34,736 bases of DNA from Porphyromonadaceae bacterium UBA3318. GTDB taxonomy: Bacteria; Bacteroidota; Bacteroidia; Bacteroidales; Muribaculaceae. Shown piece by piece: positions 15,864-24,525 of the stretch. Location of the stretch: NCBI GenBank assembly GCA_002361235.1, contig DESI01000073.1, forward strand, positions 1 through 34,736. The letters are read 5' to 3'. Each line of letters begins with the position of its first letter. The stretch's first letter is position 1. A program made the translations under genes and the position numbers. A model generated the notes under the pieces. It was given only the letters and a program-made list of their open reading frames with translations. It was not told the origin of the DNA and searched no databases.

Positions 15864-16874
15864 ATGAAATTATTCGAAAGATTGACCCTTCAGGCGCAGG
15901 CTCACCCCCAGCGACTGATATTGCCGGAGTCGACCGAACCGCGCACATTGCAGGCGGCCGACCGAGTTATTTGCAATAAAATCGCCGACGTGACCTTCAT
16001 CGGCGACAAGGAAGATATACTGAACAAGGCCTTCGAGCTTGGGCTCAGCAACATCGAGAAGGCCAGGTTCGTCAATCCTAAGGATGCGGCCGTAGTAGAG
16101 CCCTACGCCGAACTGCTGGCCGAGCTTCGCAAGAAGAAAGGGATGACCATCGAGGAGGCCCGCAAGCAGGCAGCCAATCCCTTGTACCTGGGCTGCCTGA
16201 TGATCAAGAAGGGGGAAGGCGACGCCATGGTGGCCGGCGCACTCAGCCCCACGAGCCACGTATTGCGCGCGGCGTTCCAGGTGCTGAAGACCAAGCCCGG
16301 CGTGTCGGTGGTGAGCGGCGCGTTCATCATGCTGCTGCCCGAGAACGTGCCTTTCGGTGAGGACCACATGCTGATATTCGCCGACTGCGCCGTAGTGCCC
16401 GACCCCAACGCACAGGAACTGGCACAGATAGCCATCGAGACGGCCCGCACCACCAGGAACATCGCAGGACTCGACCCCGTTGTGGCCATGTGCTCGTTCT
16501 CGACCAAGGGAAGCGCCACCCACGAGCGTGTGGACAAGGTGATAGAGGCTACGGAAATAGCCCGCCACATCGACCCGGCGCTCAAGATAGACGGCGAGCT
16601 GCAGAGCGACGCCGCCATCGTGCCGAAGATCGGCGAGATGAAGGCTCCCGGCAGCCCCGTGGCCGGTCACGCCAACACCCTGATATTCCCCAGCCTGGAG
16701 ACCGGCAACATCGCATACAAGCTGGTGCAGCGTCTGGCCGGCGCCGGCGCCGTAGGTCCTATCCTCCAGGGTCTGGCAGCTCCCGTCAACGACCTTAGCC
16801 GCGGCGCTACCGTCGACGACATCGTGAACACAATCATCGTAACCTGCAACCAGGCTATCGGCGACAAGAAATAA
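15864..16874 (+). CDS. pta: Phosphate acetyltransferase
   Basis: Pta converts acetyl-CoA and phosphate to acetyl phosphate. With AckA it yields ATP and acetate, a main fermentation route in these anaerobes. The start at 15864 (MKLFERLTLQAQAHPQRLILPE) matches the family N-terminus; an in-frame ATG at 15810 would begin upstream of the promoter. The product is 336 residues, the short form with only the PTA_PTB domain and no P-loop/DRTGG N-terminal region. Characteristic segments include LPESTEPRTLQAA, MVAGALSPTSHVLRAAFQ and a C-terminal GPILQGLAAPVNDLSRGA. ackA follows after 23 bases. Confidence 0.96.
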   Translation: MKLFERLTLQAQAHPQRLILPESTEPRTLQAADRVICNKIADVTFIGDKEDILNKAFELGLSNIEKARFVNPKDAAVVEPYAELLAELRKKKGMTIEEARKQAANPLYLGCLMIKKGEGDAMVAGALSPTSHVLRAAFQVLKTKPGVSVVSGAFIMLLPENVPFGEDHMLIFADCAVVPDPNAQELAQIAIETARTTRNIAGLDPVVAMCSFSTKGSATHERVDKVIEATEIARHIDPALKIDGELQSDAAIVPKIGEMKAPGSPVAGHANTLIFPSLETGNIAYKLVQRLAGAGAVGPILQGLAAPVNDLSRGATVDDIVNTIIVTCNQAIGDKK

Positions 16875-16897
16875 CAACTTCCGCAGCGTTTTTTCAA

Positions 16898-18100
16898 ATG
16901 AAGATATTAGTGCTCAACAACGGATCGAGTTCCGTTAAGTATAAACTGATCGACTCGGCCACCAAGCAGGTGCTGGCCGAAGGCGGCGTAGAGAAAATCG
17001 GACTTCCAGACAGCTTCCTGAAATTCAAGAAAGCCGACGGATCGAAGGAGACCGTGACCGTGCTGATGCCCGACCACAAGGAGGCCATCCGCCAGGTGTT
17101 CAAGGTGCTGACCGACCCGAAGGAGGGCGTGATCAAGGACCTGTCCGAGATCGACGCCATCGGACACCGCGTGGTGCACGGAATGGAATACTTCAACAAG
17201 TCGGTGCTCATCACACCCGACGTGATCGAGAAGGTGAAGGAGTGCTACCCGGTGGCCCCGCTGCACAATCCGGCCAACATCATCGGCATCGAGGCCGTGC
17301 AGGAGCTGATGCCCGGCACGCCCAACGTGGCCGTGTTCGACACCGCCTTCCATCAGACCATGCCCGCCAAGGCATACATGTATGCCCTCCCCTACGAATA
17401 TTATGAGAAGTACGGCATCCGCCGCTACGGTTTCCACGGCACGAGCCACCGCTACGTGTCGCGCCGCGCCTGCGAATACCTGGGCGTGGACTACGGCAGG
17501 CAGCGCATCATCACCTGCCACATCGGCAACGGCGGCAGCATCACGGCCATCAAGGACGGCAAGAGCGTGGACACCAGCATGGGTCTGACTCCTACCGAGG
17601 GGCTGATGATGGGTACGCGCGTGGGCGACGTTGATCCCGGCGCACTGGTGTACCTGATGGAGCGTGCCGACCTCGACGCCAAGCAGCTGCAGACCGTGAT
17701 CAACAAGGAAAGCGGTGTGCTCGGAGTGTCGGGCATAAGCAACGACATGCGCGACATCGAGGCAGGCATCGCCGCCGGCAACGAGCGTGCCAAGCTGGCC
17801 ATGGAGATGTACGAATACCGCATCCTCAAATACATCGGCGCATACGCCGCAGTACTTGACGGCGTGGACATCATCGTATTCACGGGCGGTGTGGGCGAAA
17901 ACCAGACCAAAACCCGCGAGAACATCTGCCGTCATCTGAACTACCTCGGAGTGACGTTCGACGCCGAGGCCAACAAGGTGCGCGGCGAGGAAGTGACCAT
18001 TTCCGCCGCCGACTCCAAGGTGAAGGTGGTGGTCATCCCCACCGACGAGGAGATGATGATAGCCGAGGACACAGCTGAAATCGTAGGCAACCTGAAGTAA
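16898..18100 (+). CDS. ackA: Acetate kinase
   Basis: AckA transfers phosphate from acetyl phosphate to ADP, releasing acetate and making ATP. The 400-residue product has normal length and the ASKHA-fold signatures. These are the N-terminal LVLNNGSSSVKY, the arginine region GHRVVHG, the active-site histidine region RRYGFHGTSHRYV, the phosphate-binding HIGNGGSI, and the C-terminal FTGGVGEN. It lies 23 bases downstream of pta and is almost certainly co-transcribed with it. An inverted repeat without a T-tract follows its stop. Confidence 0.97.
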   Translation: MKILVLNNGSSSVKYKLIDSATKQVLAEGGVEKIGLPDSFLKFKKADGSKETVTVLMPDHKEAIRQVFKVLTDPKEGVIKDLSEIDAIGHRVVHGMEYFNKSVLITPDVIEKVKECYPVAPLHNPANIIGIEAVQELMPGTPNVAVFDTAFHQTMPAKAYMYALPYEYYEKYGIRRYGFHGTSHRYVSRRACEYLGVDYGRQRIITCHIGNGGSITAIKDGKSVDTSMGLTPTEGLMMGTRVGDVDPGALVYLMERADLDAKQLQTVINKESGVLGVSGISNDMRDIEAGIAAGNERAKLAMEMYEYRILKYIGAYAAVLDGVDIIVFTGGVGENQTKTRENICRHLNYLGVTFDAEANKVRGEEVTISAADSKVKVVVIPTDEEMMIAEDTAEIVGNLK

Positions 18101-18113
18101 TCTGCCAATATTT

Positions 18114-18151
18114 TGACCTGACGGCCGCACACTCATGCCGGCCGGCGGTCA
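18114..18151. other. Strong inverted repeat between ackA and lgt
   Basis: The arms TGACC-TGA-CGGCCG (18114-18127) and CGGCCG-GC-GGTCA (18139-18151) can pair with one small internal asymmetry around an 11-base loop. The stem is GC-rich and stable but no T-run follows on either strand. It may limit read-through, protect the 3' end of the pta-ackA mRNA, or be an operator. Confidence 0.55.
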
Positions 18152-18164
18152 TAGACTGTTATAG

Positions 18165-19034
18165 ATGATAGAATCGATAATTTACTGGAACGCGGACCCG
18201 GTGATGTTTTCACTGGGGCCGCTTTCCGTTCGATGGTACGGCCTGATGTTCGCCGTGGGCTTCATCATAGGCTACAACATCATGGAGCGCATGTTCCGTC
18301 ACGAAGGCGCGCCCGAACGATGGCTCGGCATCCTGCTGGCATACGTGGCCATAGCCACCATAGTGGGCGCACGCCTGGGACACGTGTTCTTCTACGAATG
18401 GGACTACTATTCGCAGCATCCCGGCGAGATAGTCAAGATATGGAACGGCGGCCTGGCCAGCCACGGAGGCACCATCGCCATAATCATAGCCCTGTTCATG
18501 TTCTCGTGGTTCACGAGCCATAAGCCGGCGTCGTGGGTGTTCGACAAGATAGTGATTCCCGTCGCGCTGGTAGGCGCCATGATCCGGTTCGGCAACCTGA
18601 TGAATTCCGAGATATACGGCTGTGCGACCGACCTGCCGTGGGGATTCGTGTTCGTGCGCAACGGCGAGACCGTACCCGCCCATCCCACTCAGCTGTACGA
18701 AAGCCTGTGCTATCTGGTGCTGTTCGTAGTGCTGATGTGGATGTACTGGAAGAAGAACGCCCAGGAACGCCCCTGGCTCATAACCGGCGTGTTCTTCATC
18801 GGCATCTTCCTGCCCCGGTTCCTGATTGAATACATCAAGAACGTGCAGGTCAGCTCCGAATACGAGATGATAGCCCGTTACGGCATGAACATCGGCCAGA
18901 TGCTGTCCATCCCGTTCATATTGATCGGAGTGTTCCTGGTATGCCGGGCACTGGCCCATCCCCGGGTCAAGTTCTCGTTCCCCGATAAATTCCCGGAGAA
19001 CCCCGCCGACAAAAAGAAAAAGAACCATAAATAA
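18165..19034 (+). CDS. lgt: Prolipoprotein diacylglyceryl transferase
   Basis: Lgt attaches diacylglycerol from phosphatidylglycerol to the lipobox cysteine of prelipoproteins in the inner membrane; the S41 lipoprotein in this window would be a substrate. The 289-residue protein has about seven membrane segments. Hallmarks are SVRWYGLMFA, GGLASHGG (His near residue 100), the Lgt signature region RFGNLMNSEIYG with Arg141 and Asn144, and HPTQLYES. The C-terminus is a short basic lysine-rich tail. It begins 64 bases after ackA, past the inverted repeat. Confidence 0.96.
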   Translation: MIESIIYWNADPVMFSLGPLSVRWYGLMFAVGFIIGYNIMERMFRHEGAPERWLGILLAYVAIATIVGARLGHVFFYEWDYYSQHPGEIVKIWNGGLASHGGTIAIIIALFMFSWFTSHKPASWVFDKIVIPVALVGAMIRFGNLMNSEIYGCATDLPWGFVFVRNGETVPAHPTQLYESLCYLVLFVVLMWMYWKKNAQERPWLITGVFFIGIFLPRFLIEYIKNVQVSSEYEMIARYGMNIGQMLSIPFILIGVFLVCRALAHPRVKFSFPDKFPENPADKKKKNHK

Positions 19035-19074
19035 CGACGGTCATCTCACCTCATCACTCGTCACTCATCACTCA

Positions 19075-19082
19075 TAACTTTG
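19075..19082 (+). promoter_or_regulatory. Possible -7 element with repetitive upstream tract
   Basis: TAACTTTG lies 10 bases before the ATG at 19093. No TTTG sits at the -33 position. The upstream 19041-19074 is instead a degenerate run of TCATC/TCACTCA units. If used, it would give a transcript starting almost at the start codon of the HAD-GH25 gene. Confidence 0.4.
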
Positions 19083-19092
19083 CACTTACCAC

Positions 19093-20406
19093 ATGACCGG
19101 ACTGTCGATATTCGATTTTGACGGAACGCTGACCGACAAGGACACCTTCCTGCTGTTCGCCCGGTTTGTGCGCAAGCGCAAGGGGATGTGGCGCGCCGGG
19201 ATAAAGGCGCTGCCGGCCATCCTGGAGTGGCGGCTCGGGCTTAAGGGAAGCGCACACGCCAAGGAGCGTCTGTTCGGCGCCCTGTACGGCGGGATGCCTT
19301 TAAGCACGTTCACGGCATACGGCGAGGCGTTTGCCGATGTGGTGGACCGCAACCTTCGCAAGCGTGGCATGGACGAGCTGAACCGTGCCCGCGAACGCGG
19401 CGACAGGATAGCGATATGCTCGGCCAGCGTGCCGCAATGGATCGAGCCGTGGGCGCGGCGTCACGGCATAGACACCGTGATGGGCACCGAAATCGAAGTG
19501 GACGCCGACGGCCGGCTTACCGGCCGGTTCGCAACCCCGAACTGCAAGGGACCGGAGAAAGTGCGTCGCGTCACACAGATTTTCCCTGACCGCACCGACC
19601 TGCACGTTTCGGTATACGGCGACAGCTCGGGCGACCGCGAACTGCTTGACTTCGCCGACGAGCCGCACATGCTGCGCAAGCGTTCGCCGCGCGACATCCG
19701 GATGGCCGGATGGTTCGCCGGGGTGGTGGTCATACTGGCGCTCACCATCCTGTTCTCGTGGAACCGCTATATCACCAGCCCGCCGCACGTGAGCCGCGAA
19801 CGGTTCCCCATACGCGGCATCGACGTATCGGCCCACCAGGGGATGATGAACCTGGACGCCGTGGCGGCCGACGGCTACGAATTCATATTCATCAAGGCAT
19901 CGGAAGGGGCCGACTTCCGCGACCCCAATTTCGCGCTCAACTATCTCAAGGCCGGTCATGCCGGGCTGAAACGCGGAGCGTACCATTTCTTCCGCTTCGA
20001 CCGCGACGGCATCGAACAGGCGCTCAACCTGATACGCGCCGTAGAGGGCCGTCCCCTCGAGCTTGGAGTGGCCATCGACGTGGAATATCAGGGCAATGCC
20101 AAGGGCGTTCCCGCCGACTCCATCGCAATGAGGCTGCACGACATGGTGGATTTTCTGAGCCTGAAAGGATACCGGCCCACTTTCTACACCAACGAACAGG
20201 GATACGACGAACTGGTGTATCCCAACTGTCCCGGATACCCGCTGTGGCTATGCTCGTTCAACGAAAAGACCGCCAACCGCGACTGGACATTCTGGCAATA
20301 CGACCACCGGGGAAAGGTGGCCGGAGTGCGCGGCGACGTGGACCTTAACGCTTTCTACGGCAACCGTAAGCAATGGAACGAGCATCTGCGCCAATTCGCA
20401 AAATAA
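19093..20406 (+). CDS. HAD-IB phosphatase / membrane anchor / GH25 muramidase fusion
   Basis: A 437-residue protein joining two enzyme domains that normally occur apart. Residues 1-195 are a HAD-IB phosphatase: FDFDGT with Asp8 and Asp10, motif II ICSAS (about 108-112), a motif III lysine near 152-156, and GDSSGD at 176-181. A single membrane segment follows (about 206-222). Residues 240-430 are a GH25 (Chalaropsis-type) lysozyme domain: GIDVSAHQG (Asp244), IKASEG, AYHFFR, AIDVEY (Asp329 and Glu331) and WQYD. Topology should put the phosphatase in the cytoplasm and the muramidase in the periplasm, cleaving peptidoglycan glycan strands. Met204 could serve as an internal start for a free GH25 protein. 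The phosphatase substrate is unknown; HAD-IB relatives act on phosphoserine or lipid phosphates. It lies downstream of lgt and upstream of the sortase cluster. Confidence 0.88.
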   Translation: MTGLSIFDFDGTLTDKDTFLLFARFVRKRKGMWRAGIKALPAILEWRLGLKGSAHAKERLFGALYGGMPLSTFTAYGEAFADVVDRNLRKRGMDELNRARERGDRIAICSASVPQWIEPWARRHGIDTVMGTEIEVDADGRLTGRFATPNCKGPEKVRRVTQIFPDRTDLHVSVYGDSSGDRELLDFADEPHMLRKRSPRDIRMAGWFAGVVVILALTILFSWNRYITSPPHVSRERFPIRGIDVSAHQGMMNLDAVAADGYEFIFIKASEGADFRDPNFALNYLKAGHAGLKRGAYHFFRFDRDGIEQALNLIRAVEGRPLELGVAIDVEYQGNAKGVPADSIAMRLHDMVDFLSLKGYRPTFYTNEQGYDELVYPNCPGYPLWLCSFNEKTANRDWTFWQYDHRGKVAGVRGDVDLNAFYGNRKQWNEHLRQFAK

Positions 20407-20503
20407 TGCACCGGTTTTTCCGTTTTATTGTTTAGCTAAGACAGCTGAAAATCCATTATGGACATAAGCCATATACGCTGTCAGAAACAACAAGACGCTA
20501 TTG

Positions 20504-23500
20504 ATGAGAATCGGAACAATTCTTAAACACATATTCATATCAACGACCCTGTTTGCGACATCATTAGCCGCAATGGCGCTTGATGCGGGCCATTACGCGC
20601 AGCACTCGGTTCTGTCGCAGGGCAACTGGGCCACGGTCGAGGTGTCGGAGACCGGCATGACGCTGGTTACAGACGTGATGCTCCGCAACTTAGGCTTCAG
20701 CGACCCGGGCAAGGTGCGCGTGTACGGCACCGGCGGCGTCATGGTGCCCGAGGCCCTGGACGCCTCCATGCCCGACGACCTGCCGGTCGTACCGTCGTTC
20801 CGCACATCAAGGGGAATTGTGTTTTTCGCCCGTGACAATCACTCGTGGAGCACCCTGAAATCCGCCCGGCCATACGCCCATACCATCAATCCCTACACCG
20901 AGAAATCGGTGTATTTCCTCAGTGACGCCGACACGGGTATGACCGTGGGCCAACTTGACCTGCAGGGAGAATCGGCGGCCGACGTCACATCGTTCATAAA
21001 CCGGCAGGTGCACGAACAGGAGCTGGAACATTTAGGCGAATCGGGCCGCACATATCTGGGCGAGGATTTCCGTGGCACACGAAGCCAGACATTCGATTTC
21101 GCCCTGCCCGACCGCACCGGTGACGAAGCCCTGGTGACAGTACAGTTCGCCGCCAAGGTGACCGGCGGAGGCTCGCGGATCACAGTCCGGGCCGGCGGCC
21201 AGAACGCGCCTTCCGCGTCGACAGATTCGATAGCCGGCGTGGACGCCTCACAATACGCGGCATTCTCCACCCGCTCGTTCACTGCGCCCGTGGACGCCGA
21301 CAAATTAGAACTCAATATCGGCTATACCAATTCCGGAGTATTGTTCCTGGCCCGTCTGGACTATATCGAGGTGTTCCATAACCGTTCGCTCAGACTGAAC
21401 AACGGTCAGCTGCACTTCTACGGCACATGGAGCGCCGGACAGACATTGGGCGTGGACGGAGCATCGCAGTCCACGGTGATATACGACGTGACCGACCCGG
21501 CAAAGCCGGCCGTAGTGACATATACGTTACAGGGCGACCGCGCCCTCCTGAAGCTGGAACGCAACGGTTACCGCGAATTCGTGGCCTTCGATCCCGACAG
21601 GATAGCCACCGGCAAGACCAGGATAGGAAGTCGCGTAGCCAACCAGGACCTGCACGCCCTGGAGGCCCCCGACATGCTGATAATCAGTCCCGACGAATAC
21701 CGCGACGGGGCGCAGCTGATCGCCGATATGCACCGGTCGGTGGACGGAATGCAGGTGACGGTGCTTAGTCCCGATGTGATATACAACGAGTTCTCGGGCG
21801 GCATCCCCGATGTGGGTGCGTGGCGCAAGCTGCTGAAGATGTGGCACGACCGTGGACGCGCTCCGCAATACTGCCTCATCATGGGCAAGCCGAGCTGCGA
21901 TCCCAAAGGGAAATCCGCCGAATTCAAGAATATGCGTTACAATCCGGTGCCGATATGGCAGTCTCCCGAAGGGCTGTCGGAAACCACCTCGTTCAGCAAC
22001 GACGACTATATCGGAATGCTTGACGACGTCACGGAATCCGGGTTCCAGATGGAACGCGCCACAATCCATGTGGCGGTGGGACGCCTTCCCGCCAAAAGCG
22101 CGGACGAGGCCCGGACCATGGCCCGGAAGATCGTGAACCATGTCACCAAGCCCACATACGGAGCCTGGCGCAACAAGGTGATGCTTATAGCCGACGACGA
22201 CGACAAGGCAGTCCATCTGGACCAGTCGCAGGACGCCTACAACCACATGCGGGCGTCTGGACGCGGAGCGGCATACCTGTACGACCGACTGTACCTCGAC
22301 TCCTATCCGCTCGTCACCACGGCATTGGGCCAGACGTACCCCCAGGCCACCCGGCGCATGCTGGACAATTACAATGAGGGCGTGGTATTCACCAACTATA
22401 TGGGACACGCCTCCGAACGGGGCTGGGGCCACGAAAAGCTCTGGGTATGGAACGACATAGTGGGAATAAAGAACCCTAACCTGACCTTCATGTACACAGG
22501 CACCTGCCGCTTCATGCCCTGGGACGAGCCGCTGGTGTCGGGAGCCGAGGAACTGATGCTGAATCCCCGCGGCGGCGTGGCGGGAATGATCTCCACCTCG
22601 CGCACAGTCTACATTTCGGCCAACGGCATCCTGAACGGATACGTCGCCTCCGAACTGTTCAAGACAGGCGACGACGGCCGCATCCTTCCCATAGGTCTGG
22701 CATATATCAAGGGCAAGAACCTATACATGGGCGATACCAACAAGCTTCGGTACGCGCTGATGGGCGATCCGGCAATGCGACTGAACAACATACGCAACAT
22801 CGTCACCGTCGACTCCATAGCCGGAATCGACATGACCGCATCGCAGGAAATGCCTGAAATCACCGCCGGCTCGCGCCTTGACGTGGCGGGATGCGTGCGC
22901 ACTCCCGAGGGCGACATCGACACCGGATTCGACGGCACGGTCAATCTGCTGCTATACGACGCCGAGACCGTGGTGGAGACATACGGCAACGGCAAGAACG
23001 GCGAGAGCCGCATGTACAACGACCGCAAGACCCGCCTGGCCAGCGTCAACGCATCGGTAAGACAGGGACGGTTCAGATGCCGCCTCACCGTGCCGCTGGA
23101 GATAAGCAACAATTACCAGCCGGCCCTGCTGTCGGCCTACGCATGGAACGACAAGGGCGCCGAGGCCAACGGATATTCCGAATCGCTGTATGTCTACGGA
23201 TTCCCCGACACCGAGGATGCGGACACGATCGGCCCGAAAGTAGATTATTTCTATCTAAACACCGACCGGTTCGAGGACGGCGACATAGTCAATCCGAATC
23301 CCGTGGCGTTCATACGCCTGTCCGACCCGGCCGGCATCAATGTGTCGGACGCCGGCGTGGGCCACAGAATCTCGCTGATTCTCGACAAGCAGCATCCATA
23401 CGACGATGTGTCGCAACACTTCGTGCCGGACGTGGACGACACCGCAGGCACGGTGGCATACGCACTGAGCGACCTGCCGGCAGGCCACCACACCCTCACG

Positions 23501-23884
23501 CTCGAGGCATGGGACAACCTGAACAATTCCACGCGCCACACCATCGAGTTCAAGGTCAACGCCACGGCCGACCCGCGCATAGTGAACGTGGGCACCGACT
23601 GCAATCCGGCCACCAGCGGCGTGACTTTCCGCATCAGTCTGGACCAGCCCAACACCGAGATGAAGTGCGAGCTTCAGGTGATGGACCTGAACGGCCGCGT
23701 GATATGGAGCGACACCACCACCGACAGCACCGGACTCACCTCGCAGCTCAGCACATACTGGAACCTGTGCGACAAATCGGGCACCCGTGTGCCACGCGGC
23801 ATCTACCTGTACCGCGTCCGTGTCGAGACCCCGCAGGGCAACTGGGCTTCCAAAACCAACAAACTCGCCGTAACGGCTCAATAA
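20504..23884 (+). CDS. porU: PorU-type T9SS sortase (C25 peptidase), copy 1
   Basis: PorU is the outer-membrane-associated C25 (gingipain-like) transpeptidase that removes the C-terminal sorting domain of T9SS cargo and joins the cargo to an anionic lipid sugar. The ATG at 20504 is preferred over the TTG one codon upstream; it gives 1126 residues with a signal peptide ending near residue 25. Order: a PorU N-terminal domain (VLSQGNWATVEV, VRVYGTGG), a C25 domain from about 385 (PDMLIISPDEY, IYNEFSGG), then Ig-like and CTD-like C-terminal modules ending in GIYLYRVRV. The catalytic pair is His635 in NYMGHAS and Cys668 in TGTCRF, 33 residues apart as in RgpB (His211/Cys244). Rex begins 5 bases after the stop. 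Confidence 0.88.
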   Translation: MRIGTILKHIFISTTLFATSLAAMALDAGHYAQHSVLSQGNWATVEVSETGMTLVTDVMLRNLGFSDPGKVRVYGTGGVMVPEALDASMPDDLPVVPSFRTSRGIVFFARDNHSWSTLKSARPYAHTINPYTEKSVYFLSDADTGMTVGQLDLQGESAADVTSFINRQVHEQELEHLGESGRTYLGEDFRGTRSQTFDFALPDRTGDEALVTVQFAAKVTGGGSRITVRAGGQNAPSASTDSIAGVDASQYAAFSTRSFTAPVDADKLELNIGYTNSGVLFLARLDYIEVFHNRSLRLNNGQLHFYGTWSAGQTLGVDGASQSTVIYDVTDPAKPAVVTYTLQGDRALLKLERNGYREFVAFDPDRIATGKTRIGSRVANQDLHALEAPDMLIISPDEYRDGAQLIADMHRSVDGMQVTVLSPDVIYNEFSGGIPDVGAWRKLLKMWHDRGRAPQYCLIMGKPSCDPKGKSAEFKNMRYNPVPIWQSPEGLSETTSFSNDDYIGMLDDVTESGFQMERATIHVAVGRLPAKSADEARTMARKIVNHVTKPTYGAWRNKVMLIADDDDKAVHLDQSQDAYNHMRASGRGAAYLYDRLYLDSYPLVTTALGQTYPQATRRMLDNYNEGVVFTNYMGHASERGWGHEKLWVWNDIVGIKNPNLTFMYTGTCRFMPWDEPLVSGAEELMLNPRGGVAGMISTSRTVYISANGILNGYVASELFKTGDDGRILPIGLAYIKGKNLYMGDTNKLRYALMGDPAMRLNNIRNIVTVDSIAGIDMTASQEMPEITAGSRLDVAGCVRTPEGDIDTGFDGTVNLLLYDAETVVETYGNGKNGESRMYNDRKTRLASVNASVRQGRFRCRLTVPLEISNNYQPALLSAYAWNDKGAEANGYSESLYVYGFPDTEDADTIGPKVDYFYLNTDRFEDGDIVNPNPVAFIRLSDPAGINVSDAGVGHRISLILDKQHPYDDVSQHFVPDVDDTAGTVAYALSDLPAGHHTLTLEAWDNLNNSTRHTIEFKVNATADPRIVNVGTDCNPATSGVTFRISLDQPNTEMKCELQVMDLNGRVIWSDTTTDSTGLTSQLSTYWNLCDKSGTRVPRGIYLYRVRVETPQGNWASKTNKLAVTAQ

Positions 23885-23889
23885 ACAAG

Positions 23890-24525
23890 ATGACACCTTC
23901 CATGATTCTGCCGGAACCCACGCTGAGACGTCTCCCCTGGTATCTGGCATACGTTGAAATACTGAAGGCCCGCTCCGAACAGTTCGTCAGCTCGACACGC
24001 ATAGCACGCGCACTGAACGTGGATTCGTCGCAGATAGCCAAGGATCTGTCGTTCCTGAACCTCAGGGGCAAGACCCGCATCGGATACGAAGTGAACACCC
24101 TGTGCGACGCGCTGTCCGATTTCCTCGGATTCAGCCGCCCGCACAAGGCATACGTGATGGGCGTAGGCAGCCTGGGATCGGCTCTGATGCGCGATTCGGG
24201 ACTTACCAAATACGGACTTGAGATCGTGGCCGGATTCGACAACGATCCCGCCAACATAGGACGCTCGGACCTCGGAGTGCCCGTGATGCATCCCGACAGC
24301 ATCGACAAGGCCATGGAGAAATATCCGGCCGAGATATGCATACTGACCGTTCCGGCCGAAGCCGCGCAGGAAGCCGCCGACACGGCCATAGCCGCCGGCA
24401 TCAAGGCGATATGGAACTTCACCCCCTACCGCGTCAAGGTGGCGCAGGACGTGGTGATGGCCAATACTTCCATCTACGCCCATCTCGCCATCATATACAA
24501 CCGTCTCAGCATCATGGAGTCATGA
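23890..24525 (+). CDS. rex: Redox-sensing transcriptional repressor Rex
   Basis: Rex senses the NADH/NAD+ ratio and represses fermentation and respiration genes when NADH is low. The 211-residue protein has an N-terminal winged helix (LPWYLAYVE, SSTRIARALNVDSSQIAKDLSFL) and a Rossmann NAD-binding domain (VMGVGSLGSAL, then FDNDP). Its C-terminal helix ends in YNRLSIME. The start at 23890 follows the PorU stop by 5 bases; the frame stays open upstream inside porU but only as a shadow. Its stop overlaps the next gene by ATGA. Placement between two sortase genes is unusual. pta-ackA, typical Rex targets elsewhere, lies 7 kb away, but no operator was found. Confidence 0.94.
   Translation: MTPSMILPEPTLRRLPWYLAYVEILKARSEQFVSSTRIARALNVDSSQIAKDLSFLNLRGKTRIGYEVNTLCDALSDFLGFSRPHKAYVMGVGSLGSALMRDSGLTKYGLEIVAGFDNDPANIGRSDLGVPVMHPDSIDKAMEKYPAEICILTVPAEAAQEAADTAIAAGIKAIWNFTPYRVKVAQDVVMANTSIYAHLAIIYNRLSIMES

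Noticed and set aside
16907..18136. Antisense open frame opposite ackA (about 409 codons)
   Set aside because: His/Val-rich shadow of a highly conserved gene.
22891..23889. Upstream in-frame extension of rex inside porU
   Set aside because: Arg/His-rich low-complexity translation with no similarity to Rex; the ATG at 23890 gives the normal Rex length.
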